Below are positions 1-5,464 of a DNA stretch of 5,464 nucleotides, piece after piece. The stretch is taken from contig CACYBP010000246.1 in the NCBI GenBank assembly GCA_902772625.1, positions 1 through 5,464 of the forward strand. Reading direction: 5' to 3'. The translations under genes and the position numbers were made by a program. Source of the DNA: Oscillospiraceae bacterium. GTDB lineage: Bacteria; Bacillota; Clostridia; Oscillospirales; QAMX01. The number at the start of each line of letters is the position of its first letter. Position 1 is the first letter of the stretch. The notes below the pieces were generated by a model that did not search any database, had not been told where the DNA came from, and saw only the letters and a list, made by a program, of their open reading frames with translations.

Positions 1-1
1 C

Positions 2-940
2 CGCTATGAAAACGATTCCCGGGTCCTTGAGGAGCTGCTCCGGATCAAGAAAAACAACAAGAAGCGCCTGGCCGAGCATCTCCGGAAGACGGCGGGAGTC
101 GTCCTCGACGAGAACACGCTCTTCGACGTGCAGGTCAAGAGGCTCCACGAGTACAAGCGCCAGCTTCTCAACGCTCTGCACATCCTTTCGCTTTACGCCT
201 ATCTGAAAGAAAACCCGAACGCCCCCTTCGAGCCGCGCACCTTCCTGTTTGGCGCGAAAGCCTCGGCGGCTTACCACACCGCCAAGCGCATCATCAAGCT
301 GATCTGCTCCATTTCGGATATGATCGCCGCCGATCCCGACGTACGCGACAAGCTGAAGGTGGTATTCGTGGAGAACTATTCGGTCTCCGCCGCCGAGATC
401 ATCATCCCGGCCGCCGACGTATCCGAACAGATCTCCGTCGCCGGTAAGGAAGCCAGCGGCACCGGAAACATGAAGCTGATGATCAACGGCGCCCTGACCG
501 TCGGTACCCTGGACGGCGCCAACATCGAGATCATGGAACGCGCCGGGCGTGAAAACATCTTCATCTTCGGACTTACGGCCGAGGAAGTCAACGACCTCTG
601 GGCCAGAGGATACAATCCCTCCACTTATTACAGCGCTTCTCCCTGGCTGAAAAAGGCGGTGGATATGCTTTCTTCCGGCATCGCCGGAGAGCATTTCGCC
701 GATATCGCCGGAAGCCTGATCTACGGCGGGAACGGCGTGGCCGATCCCTATATGTGCCTTGCGGATTTCGATCTTTACAAGGCCTGCCAGGAAAAGGTGT
801 CCGAGACCTGGAAGGACCGGGAAAAATGGGCGCGCATGTCGCTTCACAACGTCGCGGGCGCCGGTTTCTTCGCCGCCGACCGCGCCGTGCGGGAATACGC
901 GGACAGGATCTGGAACGTGGAACCCGTCAAGCTTTCCTGA
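2..940 (+). CDS. glgP: Glycogen/starch phosphorylase, C-terminal part (cut by left edge)
   Basis: This is the last 312 residues of a glycogen phosphorylase, the PLP-dependent GT35 enzyme that releases glucose-1-phosphate from the ends of alpha-1,4-glucans in the cytoplasm. The frame is open to the window edge, so the start lies outside; family members are about 800 residues, so roughly the C-terminal third is present. Two family signatures are visible. VKRLHEYKRQLLN (visible residues about 45-57) holds the Lys-Arg and second Lys that bind phosphate in characterised phosphorylases. KEASGTGNMK (about 149-158) ends in the lysine that carries PLP as a Schiff base (Lys158, codon 473-475). The following NGALTVGTLDGANIEI is also typical. 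The frame is intact to the TGA stop and no catalytic residue is missing in the visible part. The gene ends at a bidirectional terminator. MalP (maltodextrin phosphorylase) shares these motifs, so the glycogen versus maltodextrin preference is not settled. Confidence 0.96.
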   Translation, partial: RYENDSRVLEELLRIKKNNKKRLAEHLRKTAGVVLDENTLFDVQVKRLHEYKRQLLNALHILSLYAYLKENPNAPFEPRTFLFGAKASAAYHTAKRIIKLICSISDMIAADPDVRDKLKVVFVENYSVSAAEIIIPAADVSEQISVAGKEASGTGNMKLMINGALTVGTLDGANIEIMERAGRENIFIFGLTAEEVNDLWARGYNPSTYYSASPWLKKAVDMLSSGIAGEHFADIAGSLIYGGNGVADPYMCLADFDLYKACQEKVSETWKDREKWARMSLHNVAGAGFFAADRAVREYADRIWNVEPVKLS

Positions 941-956
941 AACCCCGTATCACAGG

Positions 957-996
957 AAAACGCCGTGTAAAGCATTTGGCTTTACACGGCGTTTTT
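957..996. terminator. Bidirectional intrinsic terminator between convergent genes
   Basis: A perfect 17-bp stem (957-973 pairs with 979-995) closes a 5-base loop, ATTTG. The stem core is CGCCGTGTAAAGC. The right arm runs into a TTTTT tract at 992-996, and the left arm begins with AAAA, which is a T tract on the other strand. The hairpin lies 16 bases after the phosphorylase stop and 16 bases after the stop of the convergent S51 peptidase, so it can serve both. Confidence 0.93.
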
Positions 997-1012
997 GCAT
1001 GGCAAACTTGTT

Positions 1013-1708
1013 TCAGAGCCGCTCCAGGATCTCTGGATGCGCCCGTAGATCGTACCGTTTATACCCGTCTTCGGCGTCGAAAAACCAGACTCTTCCGTCC
1101 GGCCTTGCGGAGGAAACCCGGATCGACCACTTCCCGTTGATATAACAGACGGCGGTCTCGTTTTCGCACGCGATGGTGGATATTCCCGCCTCGGCGGCGT
1201 GAGAGTTGAATTCCTGCCAGAAAGCGTTTTCATAATGCGGAACGTTGCAGTAAGGCAGGAGAGCCGCGCCGTCGACGAAGAGGAAGGAATCGTCCGGACC
1301 GCAGTCGTCGTAGCCCTTCCGGAACCAGCACATGCTGCCCGAAGAGCTTCCGAAAAGGGTCTTCCCGTCGCGGAAGGCTTCGCGGAGACACTCGAGCGCG
1401 TGCGTCTCGCGCCAGACGTCGGTGCAGAATTTCAGGTTGCCTCCCGGAACGTGGATGATATCGGCTCTCCTGATCTTTTCGCGTATGAGTTCTTCGGTGA
1501 CGTAGTCGTGGGTCAGAAACAGCGTCTCGACGTGACAGCCGCTCTTGGAAAAGACGGCCACTCCGTCCCGGTCCATGATATCGTATGCCGTGGTGGGAAT
1601 GAAGAGATAATTCGGCTTTTCCTTTCCGGAAAGCCTGATCAGGTCTCTGGCAAGCTCCCAGAAATCCTTCCCGTTGAAGCCTCCGCCGATGGCGATGACG
1701 TTTCCCAT
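1013..1708 (-). CDS. Peptidase E-like serine peptidase, MEROPS family S51
   Basis: A complete 231-residue protein, close to the 229 residues of E. coli peptidase E (PepE), an Asp-specific dipeptidase. The N-terminus MGNVIAIGGG begins the glutamine-amidotransferase-like alpha/beta fold. IIHVPGGN (about 84-91) matches the family's conserved glycine-rich loop. The nucleophile elbow is FGSSSGSMCWF (119-129), which puts the serine at residue 122. Asp139/Asp140 and His158 (in VPHYE) lie about 17 and 36 residues downstream, much like the Ser120-Asp135-His157 triad of E. coli PepE. There is no signal peptide, so it is probably cytoplasmic. A start 20 codons upstream is possible on paper, but that extension would overlap the promoter -10 box. 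The ATG at 1708 has AAGGGGGA six bases before it and is preferred. The exact substrate is unknown: S51 also includes cyanophycinases and other peptidases, and the usual SAG of the elbow is SSG here. Confidence 0.9.
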   Translation of the reverse strand: MGNVIAIGGGFNGKDFWELARDLIRLSGKEKPNYLFIPTTAYDIMDRDGVAVFSKSGCHVETLFLTHDYVTEELIREKIRRADIIHVPGGNLKFCTDVWRETHALECLREAFRDGKTLFGSSSGSMCWFRKGYDDCGPDDSFLFVDGAALLPYCNVPHYENAFWQEFNSHAAEAGISTIACENETAVCYINGKWSIRVSSARPDGRVWFFDAEDGYKRYDLRAHPEILERL

Positions 1709-1714
1709 AAAGAG

Positions 1715-1722
1715 TCCCCCTT
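1715..1722 (-). promoter_or_regulatory. Ribosome binding site deciding the S51 peptidase start
   Basis: On the minus strand AAGGGGGA sits six bases before the ATG at 1708. The alternative in-frame ATG at 1768 lies inside the predicted promoter, so this site fixes the start. The acyltransferase gene further right uses the same octamer at the same spacing. Confidence 0.85.
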
Positions 1723-1739
1723 CTTCAGTCGTCGAGCTT

Positions 1740-1768
1740 ATTGTATCTGAAACGCAAGCAAAAAGCAA
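1740..1768 (-). promoter_or_regulatory. Predicted sigma-A-type promoter of the S51 peptidase
   Basis: Read on the minus strand there is a TTGCTT -35 box (1763-1768), a 17-base spacer and a TACAAT -10 box (1740-1745). These match the consensus at 4 of 6 and 5 of 6 bases. The expected transcript start is near 1733, giving a leader of about 25 bases that contains the ribosome binding site. This is a sequence prediction only. Confidence 0.65.
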
Positions 1769-1772
1769 GTCG

Positions 1773-1795
1773 CTTCTGCGGATCGAAAGCAGAAG
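1773..1795. repeat. Inverted repeat between divergent promoters, possible operator
   Basis: CTTCTGC (1773-1779) and GCAGAAG (1789-1795) form a perfect 7-bp inverted repeat with a 9-base spacer, centred near 1784. It lies just upstream of the minus-strand -35 box and about 25 bases upstream of the plus-strand -35 box. That position would suit a dimeric regulator acting on one or both divergent genes. No regulator gene is adjacent, and a 7-bp repeat can arise by chance. Confidence 0.35.
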
Positions 1796-1820
1796 AAATG
1801 CATCGTTTCTTTCTTTTTTC

Positions 1821-1849
1821 TTGACAAAGGAGCTTGAAAGAAGTATAGT
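1821..1849 (+). promoter_or_regulatory. Near-consensus sigma-A promoter for the coiled-coil membrane protein and MBL genes
   Basis: The -35 box TTGACA (1821-1826) matches the consensus perfectly. A 17-base spacer separates it from TATAGT (1844-1849), which matches TATAAT at 5 of 6 positions. An AT- and T-rich tract lies immediately upstream and an A-rich initial region follows. The expected start is near 1856, leaving a short leader of about 20 bases before the ATG at 1876. This is the best-looking promoter in the window. Confidence 0.85.
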
Positions 1850-1861
1850 AAAAAGAAAAAC

Positions 1862-1868
1862 GGCGGTG
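1862..1868 (+). promoter_or_regulatory. Ribosome binding site of the coiled-coil membrane protein
   Basis: GGCGGTG matches the Shine-Dalgarno core GGAGGTG at 6 of 7 bases and sits seven bases before the ATG at 1876. It is weaker than the sites of the neighbouring genes, in contrast to the strong promoter just upstream. Confidence 0.6.
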
Positions 1869-1875
1869 TATATCC

Positions 1876-2415
1876 ATGAGCGATGACAGTGAAAAAAGGA
1901 TCACGGAAGAGGAAGAACGGAGAAGGATCATCGAAGAAGCGGAAAGAAAAAAGATCCTGGAGAGCTTTGAACGGGTCAACAATCGCGTCTATTCCCCTGA
2001 GGAAACCGAAAAGATCGCCGACCTGAACCGCAGGATCGACAATCTGAAGGCCGAGACCGAAACGCTGCGGAGCGAGCACGACGAGAAAAGAGCGTATTAT
2101 CAGAGCAGGATCAAGGCGGAGAACATCAAACCCGTCATGATCCCGGTGTATTTCGTTCTCGCCTTCTTCGCGGCCGTGGATATCCTGTGCATTCTGGTGT
2201 TCAGACACATCTTCGACCAGACCCCCTTGCTCCTCTACGCCTGGGCGTTCTGCTTTTTCGCCATGGGTGTGATGGCCTTCTTCCAGATCCGCTTTACCCG
2301 CAAAAGCAGAAGCCGGAGAGCGCCGGTGCAGGAGCGGATCACCGAGCTTCAGCGTCTGATCGCTGAGAATCAAAAGCGCATCAAGGAACTGGAGGAAGAG
2401 CGGAGCAGAGTCTGA
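1876..2415 (+). CDS. Small two-pass membrane protein with flanking coiled coils, function unknown
   Basis: A 179-residue protein that I do not recognise. It begins with a very charged Glu/Arg/Lys-rich helix (about residues 5-33), followed by a heptad-like coiled-coil segment (about 42-80). Two hydrophobic stretches follow, about 87-109 (MIPVYFVLAFFAAVDILCIL) and 117-138 (PLLLYAWAFCFFAMGVMAFF), joined by a short loop that contains HIFDQT. A basic cluster, RFTRKSRSRR (139-148), follows the second helix. A second coiled coil occupies about 151-176 (ITELQRLIAENQKRIKELEE). By the positive-inside rule the hairpin should leave both coiled-coil ends in the cytoplasm, where they could pair with each other or with a partner. 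There is no signal peptide, catalytic motif or known domain. A strong promoter lies upstream, and the MBL hydrolase gene follows after 48 bases with no terminator, so the two are probably co-transcribed. The reading frame is convincing, but the role is unknown. Confidence 0.85.
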   Translation: MSDDSEKRITEEEERRRIIEEAERKKILESFERVNNRVYSPEETEKIADLNRRIDNLKAETETLRSEHDEKRAYYQSRIKAENIKPVMIPVYFVLAFFAAVDILCILVFRHIFDQTPLLLYAWAFCFFAMGVMAFFQIRFTRKSRSRRAPVQERITELQRLIAENQKRIKELEEERSRV

Positions 2416-2463
2416 CCTCCGCCGGCTCTACTGCCTGATAGCGATAGAAAAGGAGCTGATCCC

Positions 2464-3486
2464 ATGGCAAGCGCACCTCTTTCCTTCCAGCGGGACGTGG
2501 ATTCCCTGATACGCGGGAAAAAGGACAAGTCAAAGATCCGCGAACCCGAAAACCCCATCCGCTACGCCTACATGAAGCTTCTGCGGGAAAAGGACGAGAC
2601 CAGACGCGTCCTGCCCGTGGATCCCTACGTGGAGGTCTACACCCTGCGCAAGGGGATCTACGGCATTTACGAAGAAAGCCTCGACGGTATGGGCGACGTT
2701 TGGCTCTTTCTGATCGAAGGACCCGAAAAGGGCCTTCTGATCGACACGGGCTTCGGCATCGGCGATCTGAAGGGACTCTGTGAGACCCTTCTCGGCGGCA
2801 AGCCCTACTTCGTCGTGAACACCCACTGCCACCCCGATCACGCACTGGGGAACAACCAGTTCGACAAGGTGTACTGTCACGAATTCGAAGTGCCGAAGCT
2901 TCAAAAAAACATGACTCCGAAGGCCTGGGATCGCCTGTTTGATGAAAACGGCAAAGGGGTCGCCTACGACATGACCCGGGACGATATGATCCCCTACCGT
3001 CCCTATGAGATCGTCGGTATGCCCGACGGCGCCGTTTTCGACCTCGGCGGAGGACATGAGATCGAACTGGTTTTCCTGCCGGGGCATTCCAGCGGACATT
3101 GCGGATTCCTGGACAAAAAGAACCGCATCTTCTTCCCCGGCGACGATTGCTGCGTGGGCGCGGTGGCTGTGGGCGCCGGCCCTCCGAACGCCCCGTATGC
3201 TGAATACGGCACGGTGGAGGCGCTTTATCACGAGCTTTTGAAGATCATCGCCCGCGAATCGGAATTCGAAAGCCTCTTCCCCAGCCACGGCCCCCTGGAG
3301 ACCGGTCCCGCGATGCTTTCCTCCGTGGCGGAGGCGTGCAAAGCGGTGCTGGACAATCCTTCCGGGTACGACTACCGGAACGAAAGTCCCTTCGGCGTCC
3401 GGCTGGGTAAAATGATCTACGAATCGGGATATCTACTCTATACTTCCCGCTCGGTCTATATGGACCGGGAAGCCGCGATCAACTGA
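2464..3486 (+). CDS. Metallo-beta-lactamase-fold metal-dependent hydrolase
   Basis: A 340-residue protein with the full set of MBL-fold metal ligands. The signature is THCHPDH (120-126), an HxHxDH motif giving His121, His123, Asp125 and His126. LPGHSSGH gives His208, FFPGDD gives the bridging Asp at 227 or 228, and FPSHGP gives His275. The strand GLLIDTGFGIGDL (90-102) before the motif is also typical. The first 55 or so residues, rich in Lys, Arg and Glu, precede the fold and match nothing I recognise. The last 60 residues form an additional helical tail. There is no signal peptide, so it probably acts in the cytoplasm on a small molecule or thioester. Nothing in the active site points to beta-lactamase, RNase or glyoxalase II activity specifically. 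The ATG at 2464 has AAAAGGAG eight bases upstream. It is probably the second gene of the unit that starts with the coiled-coil membrane protein, and it ends at a strong bidirectional terminator. Confidence 0.92.
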   Translation: MASAPLSFQRDVDSLIRGKKDKSKIREPENPIRYAYMKLLREKDETRRVLPVDPYVEVYTLRKGIYGIYEESLDGMGDVWLFLIEGPEKGLLIDTGFGIGDLKGLCETLLGGKPYFVVNTHCHPDHALGNNQFDKVYCHEFEVPKLQKNMTPKAWDRLFDENGKGVAYDMTRDDMIPYRPYEIVGMPDGAVFDLGGGHEIELVFLPGHSSGHCGFLDKKNRIFFPGDDCCVGAVAVGAGPPNAPYAEYGTVEALYHELLKIIARESEFESLFPSHGPLETGPAMLSSVAEACKAVLDNPSGYDYRNESPFGVRLGKMIYESGYLLYTSRSVYMDREAAIN

Positions 3487-3495
3487 AAACGGCAG

Positions 3496-3527
3496 AAAAC
3501 CCCGCCGCAAATGCGGCGGGGCTTTTT
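3496..3527. terminator. Bidirectional intrinsic terminator between MBL hydrolase and acyltransferase genes
   Basis: CCCCGCCGCA (3500-3509) pairs with TGCGGCGGGG (3512-3521); the tip probably opens to an AAAT-type loop of four bases. TTTTT follows at 3523-3527 on the plus strand, and AAAA precedes the stem (3496-3499), giving a T-run on the minus strand. The plus-strand T tail touches the stop codon of the convergent acyltransferase gene (3527-3529), so the two genes share this hairpin with almost no spare DNA. Confidence 0.93.
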
Positions 3528-4831
3528 CACGCCTCTGTTTCTGCGGAGGAGCTGCGGGAAGCGCGCCTTTCCTGCCGCTCATTCCGGCGGAGCTTATATA
3601 GCTCTTCGGCGGCAAGACGGGCCTTGGCCACGCTAAAGGACTCCTTCGGAAAACAGTAATAGACCGTGTCCTTCCCTCCCAGGGCGATCACGTCGCCGAT
3701 CTCATACCAGTAATAATCGGCGTAGAGGCCGTAGGAAAAAAGAGGGCTTTGCCGGTAATCAAGCTTTCCGTCGCATCCCGTGAGATGAAAGCCATCCCCG
3801 TCGTGGGTCAGCACGCCGTCACCCACGAAATAGATCGCCTTCCGGTCCACCATCATGCCGATCCTGACGGGCGTTTCGAGCCTGTATTCGCCGCTCTGAA
3901 GCTCGCGCTTCACTTCGTCCCTTTCAAATCCGTACCAGTCGGGGATATGCGGGAATTCGGTCTCCCCTTTTTCGGCGTGCAGCTCGCCGTATTCGTCCAT
4001 ATAATAGCTCTTGCCGCAGAACCCGCAGGTCAGGCGCGTACCGCGGCCCCGCATCCCGCCCTCTTTTCCGCAGGAGGCGCACCGGAACAGGATCCTTTCC
4101 AGACCGTCGGCGCGGAAGGGCTCTGAAACGGCGATCTTCTTTGCCTTCTGGTCGGCGAAGGCGTCGAAGGTAAAGAAGGCGTCCAGTATCCGGTCCAGCT
4201 CCTCAACGCTCTTTTCCCGGATCTCCTCCGGCGTGAAAAGGCTCGACACGCGGGCGGAGACTTTGACCTTGCGCTTCTGAAGCTCGTTATATAGCGGGTC
4301 ACGGAGAAAAGCGCCTTCGGTCCGGATTCCGATCACCGGCACGCCGAGCTTTTTGAGGAGGATCCCCATCCGCCGGGGAAGCGGCGTTGCGCACCCGTCG
4401 AAGGAATAGCTTGCCTCCGGATACATCAGGACCGACGTTTTCTTCCCGAGAAGGGTCTTCATATCCCGGATCAGGGTGAGATCGCTTGAAAACTTGGCGG
4501 TCTCCACGCACCCGATCGCCCGCATCAAGCCGGCCTTTCCCACAAATCCGTCCGACGTACAGACGATCCCGTAAGGATGCGGATAGAAGATCTTCGACAC
4601 GATCTCCAGATCGATAAAGCTGGAATGATTCATCAGGATCAGGCATGGTTCCTTTCCCGGTTTCAGTCCCTCCTCCACCTGATACGAGAAGGACGCGTCG
4701 CGAAGATCCGGCGTTGATGCGATCCGCACCAAGGTCCGGAAAAAGAGCGAGGGCTTCCGGGGATCCTTGTGCCGAGGCTTCGGGAGATTTATCACCCGGT
4801 CGTAAGAAAGCTCTTTCGTCTTGATTTTCAT
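3527..4831 (-). CDS. PlsC-like lysophospholipid acyltransferase with zinc ribbon and extra C-terminal domain
   Basis: A 434-residue protein. Residues about 45-230 form a glycerol-phosphate acyltransferase (PlsC/AGPAT) domain. The catalytic NHxxxxD motif is seen as NHSSFID (68-74), with His69 as the general base and Asp74 beside it. The motif equivalent to PEGTRS is PEASYS (138-143), and GVPVIGIRTEGAF (163-175) matches the later VPVxP block loosely. Such enzymes move an acyl chain onto lysophosphatidate or a related lysolipid at the membrane, but there is no clear transmembrane helix here. A four-cysteine zinc ribbon follows (C251, C254, C269, C272). Next comes a region rich in aromatic and beta-strand residues (about 320-400) that I cannot assign, then a charged tail. 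The ATG at 4831 has AAGGGGGA six bases upstream. The PHP gene lies upstream on the same strand behind a terminator, and no clear promoter is seen in the gap. The acyl acceptor is unknown. Confidence 0.88.
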   Translation of the reverse strand: MKIKTKELSYDRVINLPKPRHKDPRKPSLFFRTLVRIASTPDLRDASFSYQVEEGLKPGKEPCLILMNHSSFIDLEIVSKIFYPHPYGIVCTSDGFVGKAGLMRAIGCVETAKFSSDLTLIRDMKTLLGKKTSVLMYPEASYSFDGCATPLPRRMGILLKKLGVPVIGIRTEGAFLRDPLYNELQKRKVKVSARVSSLFTPEEIREKSVEELDRILDAFFTFDAFADQKAKKIAVSEPFRADGLERILFRCASCGKEGGMRGRGTRLTCGFCGKSYYMDEYGELHAEKGETEFPHIPDWYGFERDEVKRELQSGEYRLETPVRIGMMVDRKAIYFVGDGVLTHDGDGFHLTGCDGKLDYRQSPLFSYGLYADYYWYEIGDVIALGGKDTVYYCFPKESFSVAKARLAAEELYKLRRNERQERRASRSSSAETEA

Positions 4832-4883
4832 GCGTGATCCCCCTTTTTCTATCCGGAAACGGCGATGATGGCGTTCTTTTTGG

Positions 4884-4915
4884 AAAAGCGCCGGTTTCGA
4901 GGGAAACCGGCGCTT
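4884..4915 (-). terminator. Intrinsic terminator of the PHP gene
   Basis: A 13-bp stem (4886-4898 with 4903-4915, core GCGCCGGTTTC) closes a four-base loop. It begins 16 bases after the PHP stop in the direction of transcription. On the minus strand the stem runs into a short TTTT (4884-4887) interrupted by CC, so the T tract is weak and some readthrough into the acyltransferase gene is plausible. On the plus strand there is no T tail after the stem. Confidence 0.75.
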
Positions 4916-4930
4916 CGGAAGAGCATGGCT

Positions 4931-5464
4931 TCAGCGGGTAAGGGAGAACTCTTTTCCGCGGTCGCCCTTTTCGATCAGGCTGTACTCACCGCTTTTCAGT
5001 ACCGAGATCAGTTCCTCCATGGTCGTGATCCGGCTTTCGGTGGCGATGCCGCCGCGGCCCACGTCCTCCGTCTGGTGGGCGTCGGACCCGGAGGTGGCGG
5101 CCAGACCGTACTTTTCGGCCCAGAGCCGCGCGACGTCGTTGCGGGAATCGTGACGCGGATTGCCGTTGTGTACCTCCATGGCGTCAAGAAGCGCGGGGTT
5201 CTGGATCTTCATCCCCTTGCGGAAGGGATGCGCCTGGATCAGATAGAACCCTTCCCGATGGGAAAGCTCGCTGAATCTCTCCAGTCCCAGCTCCATCATC
5301 CGGTCGTGCTTCCGGAAGAAATCGAAATCCATACCGTAAACGAGATAATCGTTGTCGGCGTCGGTAAAGCGGATCTCCAGGCCGAAGAGCGCGGTCATGC
5401 CGTACCCGGCCGCCGCGGCCGCGGCCTTCCGGAAGGTTTTTTCATACCGGGCGACCAGCTCTTC
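4931..5464 (-). CDS. PHP-domain metal-dependent phosphoesterase, C-terminal part (cut by right edge)
   Basis: 177 residues are visible and the frame is open to the right edge. The ATG at 5398 is therefore probably internal: the 22 codons before it (ending KAAAAAAGYG) read smoothly into the domain. Two PHP-superfamily motifs are clear. AHPFR (visible residues about 78-82) and SGSDAH (about 125-130) supply metal-binding His and Asp residues of the kind that hydrolyse phosphate esters with a two- or three-metal centre. The segment MEVHNGN between them is also typical. The N-terminal HxHT-type motif of the family should lie outside the window. The organisation resembles the stand-alone PHP phosphoesterases (YciV/TrpH-like) rather than the PHP domain of DNA polymerase III, since there is no polymerase sequence after it. 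The substrate could be a nucleotide, a short RNA or histidinol phosphate, and cannot be chosen from this fragment. It ends at its own terminator. Confidence 0.88.
   Translation of the reverse strand, partial: EELVARYEKTFRKAAAAAAGYGMTALFGLEIRFTDADNDYLVYGMDFDFFRKHDRMMELGLERFSELSHREGFYLIQAHPFRKGMKIQNPALLDAMEVHNGNPRHDSRNDVARLWAEKYGLAATSGSDAHQTEDVGRGGIATESRITTMEELISVLKSGEYSLIEKGDRGKEFSLTR

Noticed and set aside
1199..1750. A 183-codon plus-strand open frame opposite the S51 peptidase
   Set aside because: It lies almost wholly antisense to a gene with clear family motifs, has no good ribosome binding site, and its protein shows no recognisable domain; it is a by-product of GC-rich codon use on the other strand.
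1754..1769. Two GCAAG copies 11 bases apart in the divergent intergenic region
   Set aside because: Five-base repeats are too short to stand out, and they overlap the AT-rich -35 area of the peptidase promoter.
1738..2373. A 211-codon minus-strand open frame covering the coiled-coil protein gene and the divergent promoters
   Set aside because: It runs through both predicted promoters and ends in low-complexity sequence rich in Phe and Lys. The plus-strand frame has a promoter, a ribosome binding site and a sensible membrane and coiled-coil layout.
2530..3288. A 252-codon minus-strand open frame opposite the MBL hydrolase
   Set aside because: The plus-strand gene has all the metal ligands of its family. 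The antisense protein has no coherent motif or start signal, and long antisense frames are expected in GC-rich coding DNA.
4931..5398. Treating the PHP protein as a complete 155-residue gene starting at 5398
   Set aside because: The frame is open to the right edge, the upstream codons look like normal PHP sequence, no ribosome binding site precedes the ATG, and the N-terminal metal motif of the family is still missing.
5408..5425. GC-rich near-palindromic tract containing GCGGCCGC
   Set aside because: It is explained by six consecutive alanine codons in the PHP gene, so no separate element is needed.

Overview
The window looks like chromosomal DNA from a moderately GC-rich bacterium, most likely an anaerobic Clostridia/Firmicutes-type organism. 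This is inferred from several signs. Shine-Dalgarno sequences are strong and purine-rich (AAGGGGGA, AAAAGGAG), promoters are sigma-A-like, intrinsic terminators are compact and GC-rich with T tails, and the gene content (glycogen phosphorylase, S51 peptidase, PlsC-like acyltransferase with a zinc ribbon, PHP phosphoesterase) fits. No genus can be named from the sequence alone. I see no mobile element, CRISPR array, tRNA or rRNA.

There are six protein genes, two of them cut by the window edges. Left to right they are: the C-terminal third of a glycogen phosphorylase (+, 2-940); a complete peptidase E/S51-family serine peptidase (-, 1013-1708); a small two-helix membrane protein flanked by coiled coils, with no recognised function (+, 1876-2415); a metallo-beta-lactamase-fold hydrolase (+, 2464-3486); a PlsC-like acyltransferase with a C-terminal zinc ribbon and an extra uncharacterised domain (-, 3527-4831); and the C-terminal part of a PHP-domain metal-dependent phosphoesterase (-, 4931 to the right edge).

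Transcriptionally the region falls into short units. Both convergent junctions (phosphorylase/peptidase and MBL hydrolase/acyltransferase) share a single hairpin with T-runs on both sides, which should stop transcription from either direction. The peptidase and the coiled-coil membrane protein diverge from a 167-base intergenic region. It holds a good promoter on each strand and a 7-bp inverted repeat between them. The membrane protein and the MBL hydrolase are 48 bases apart with no terminator between them and probably form one transcript driven by a near-consensus promoter (TTGACA, 17 bases, TATAGT). The PHP gene ends at its own hairpin, just upstream of the acyltransferase.

The genes do not form an obvious single pathway. 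Most are housekeeping metabolism (glycogen breakdown, peptide turnover, phospholipid acylation). The least explained elements are the coiled-coil membrane protein paired with the MBL hydrolase, and the unusual domain arrangement of the acyltransferase. I do not see convincing evidence of a new defence, mobile or RNA-based system.
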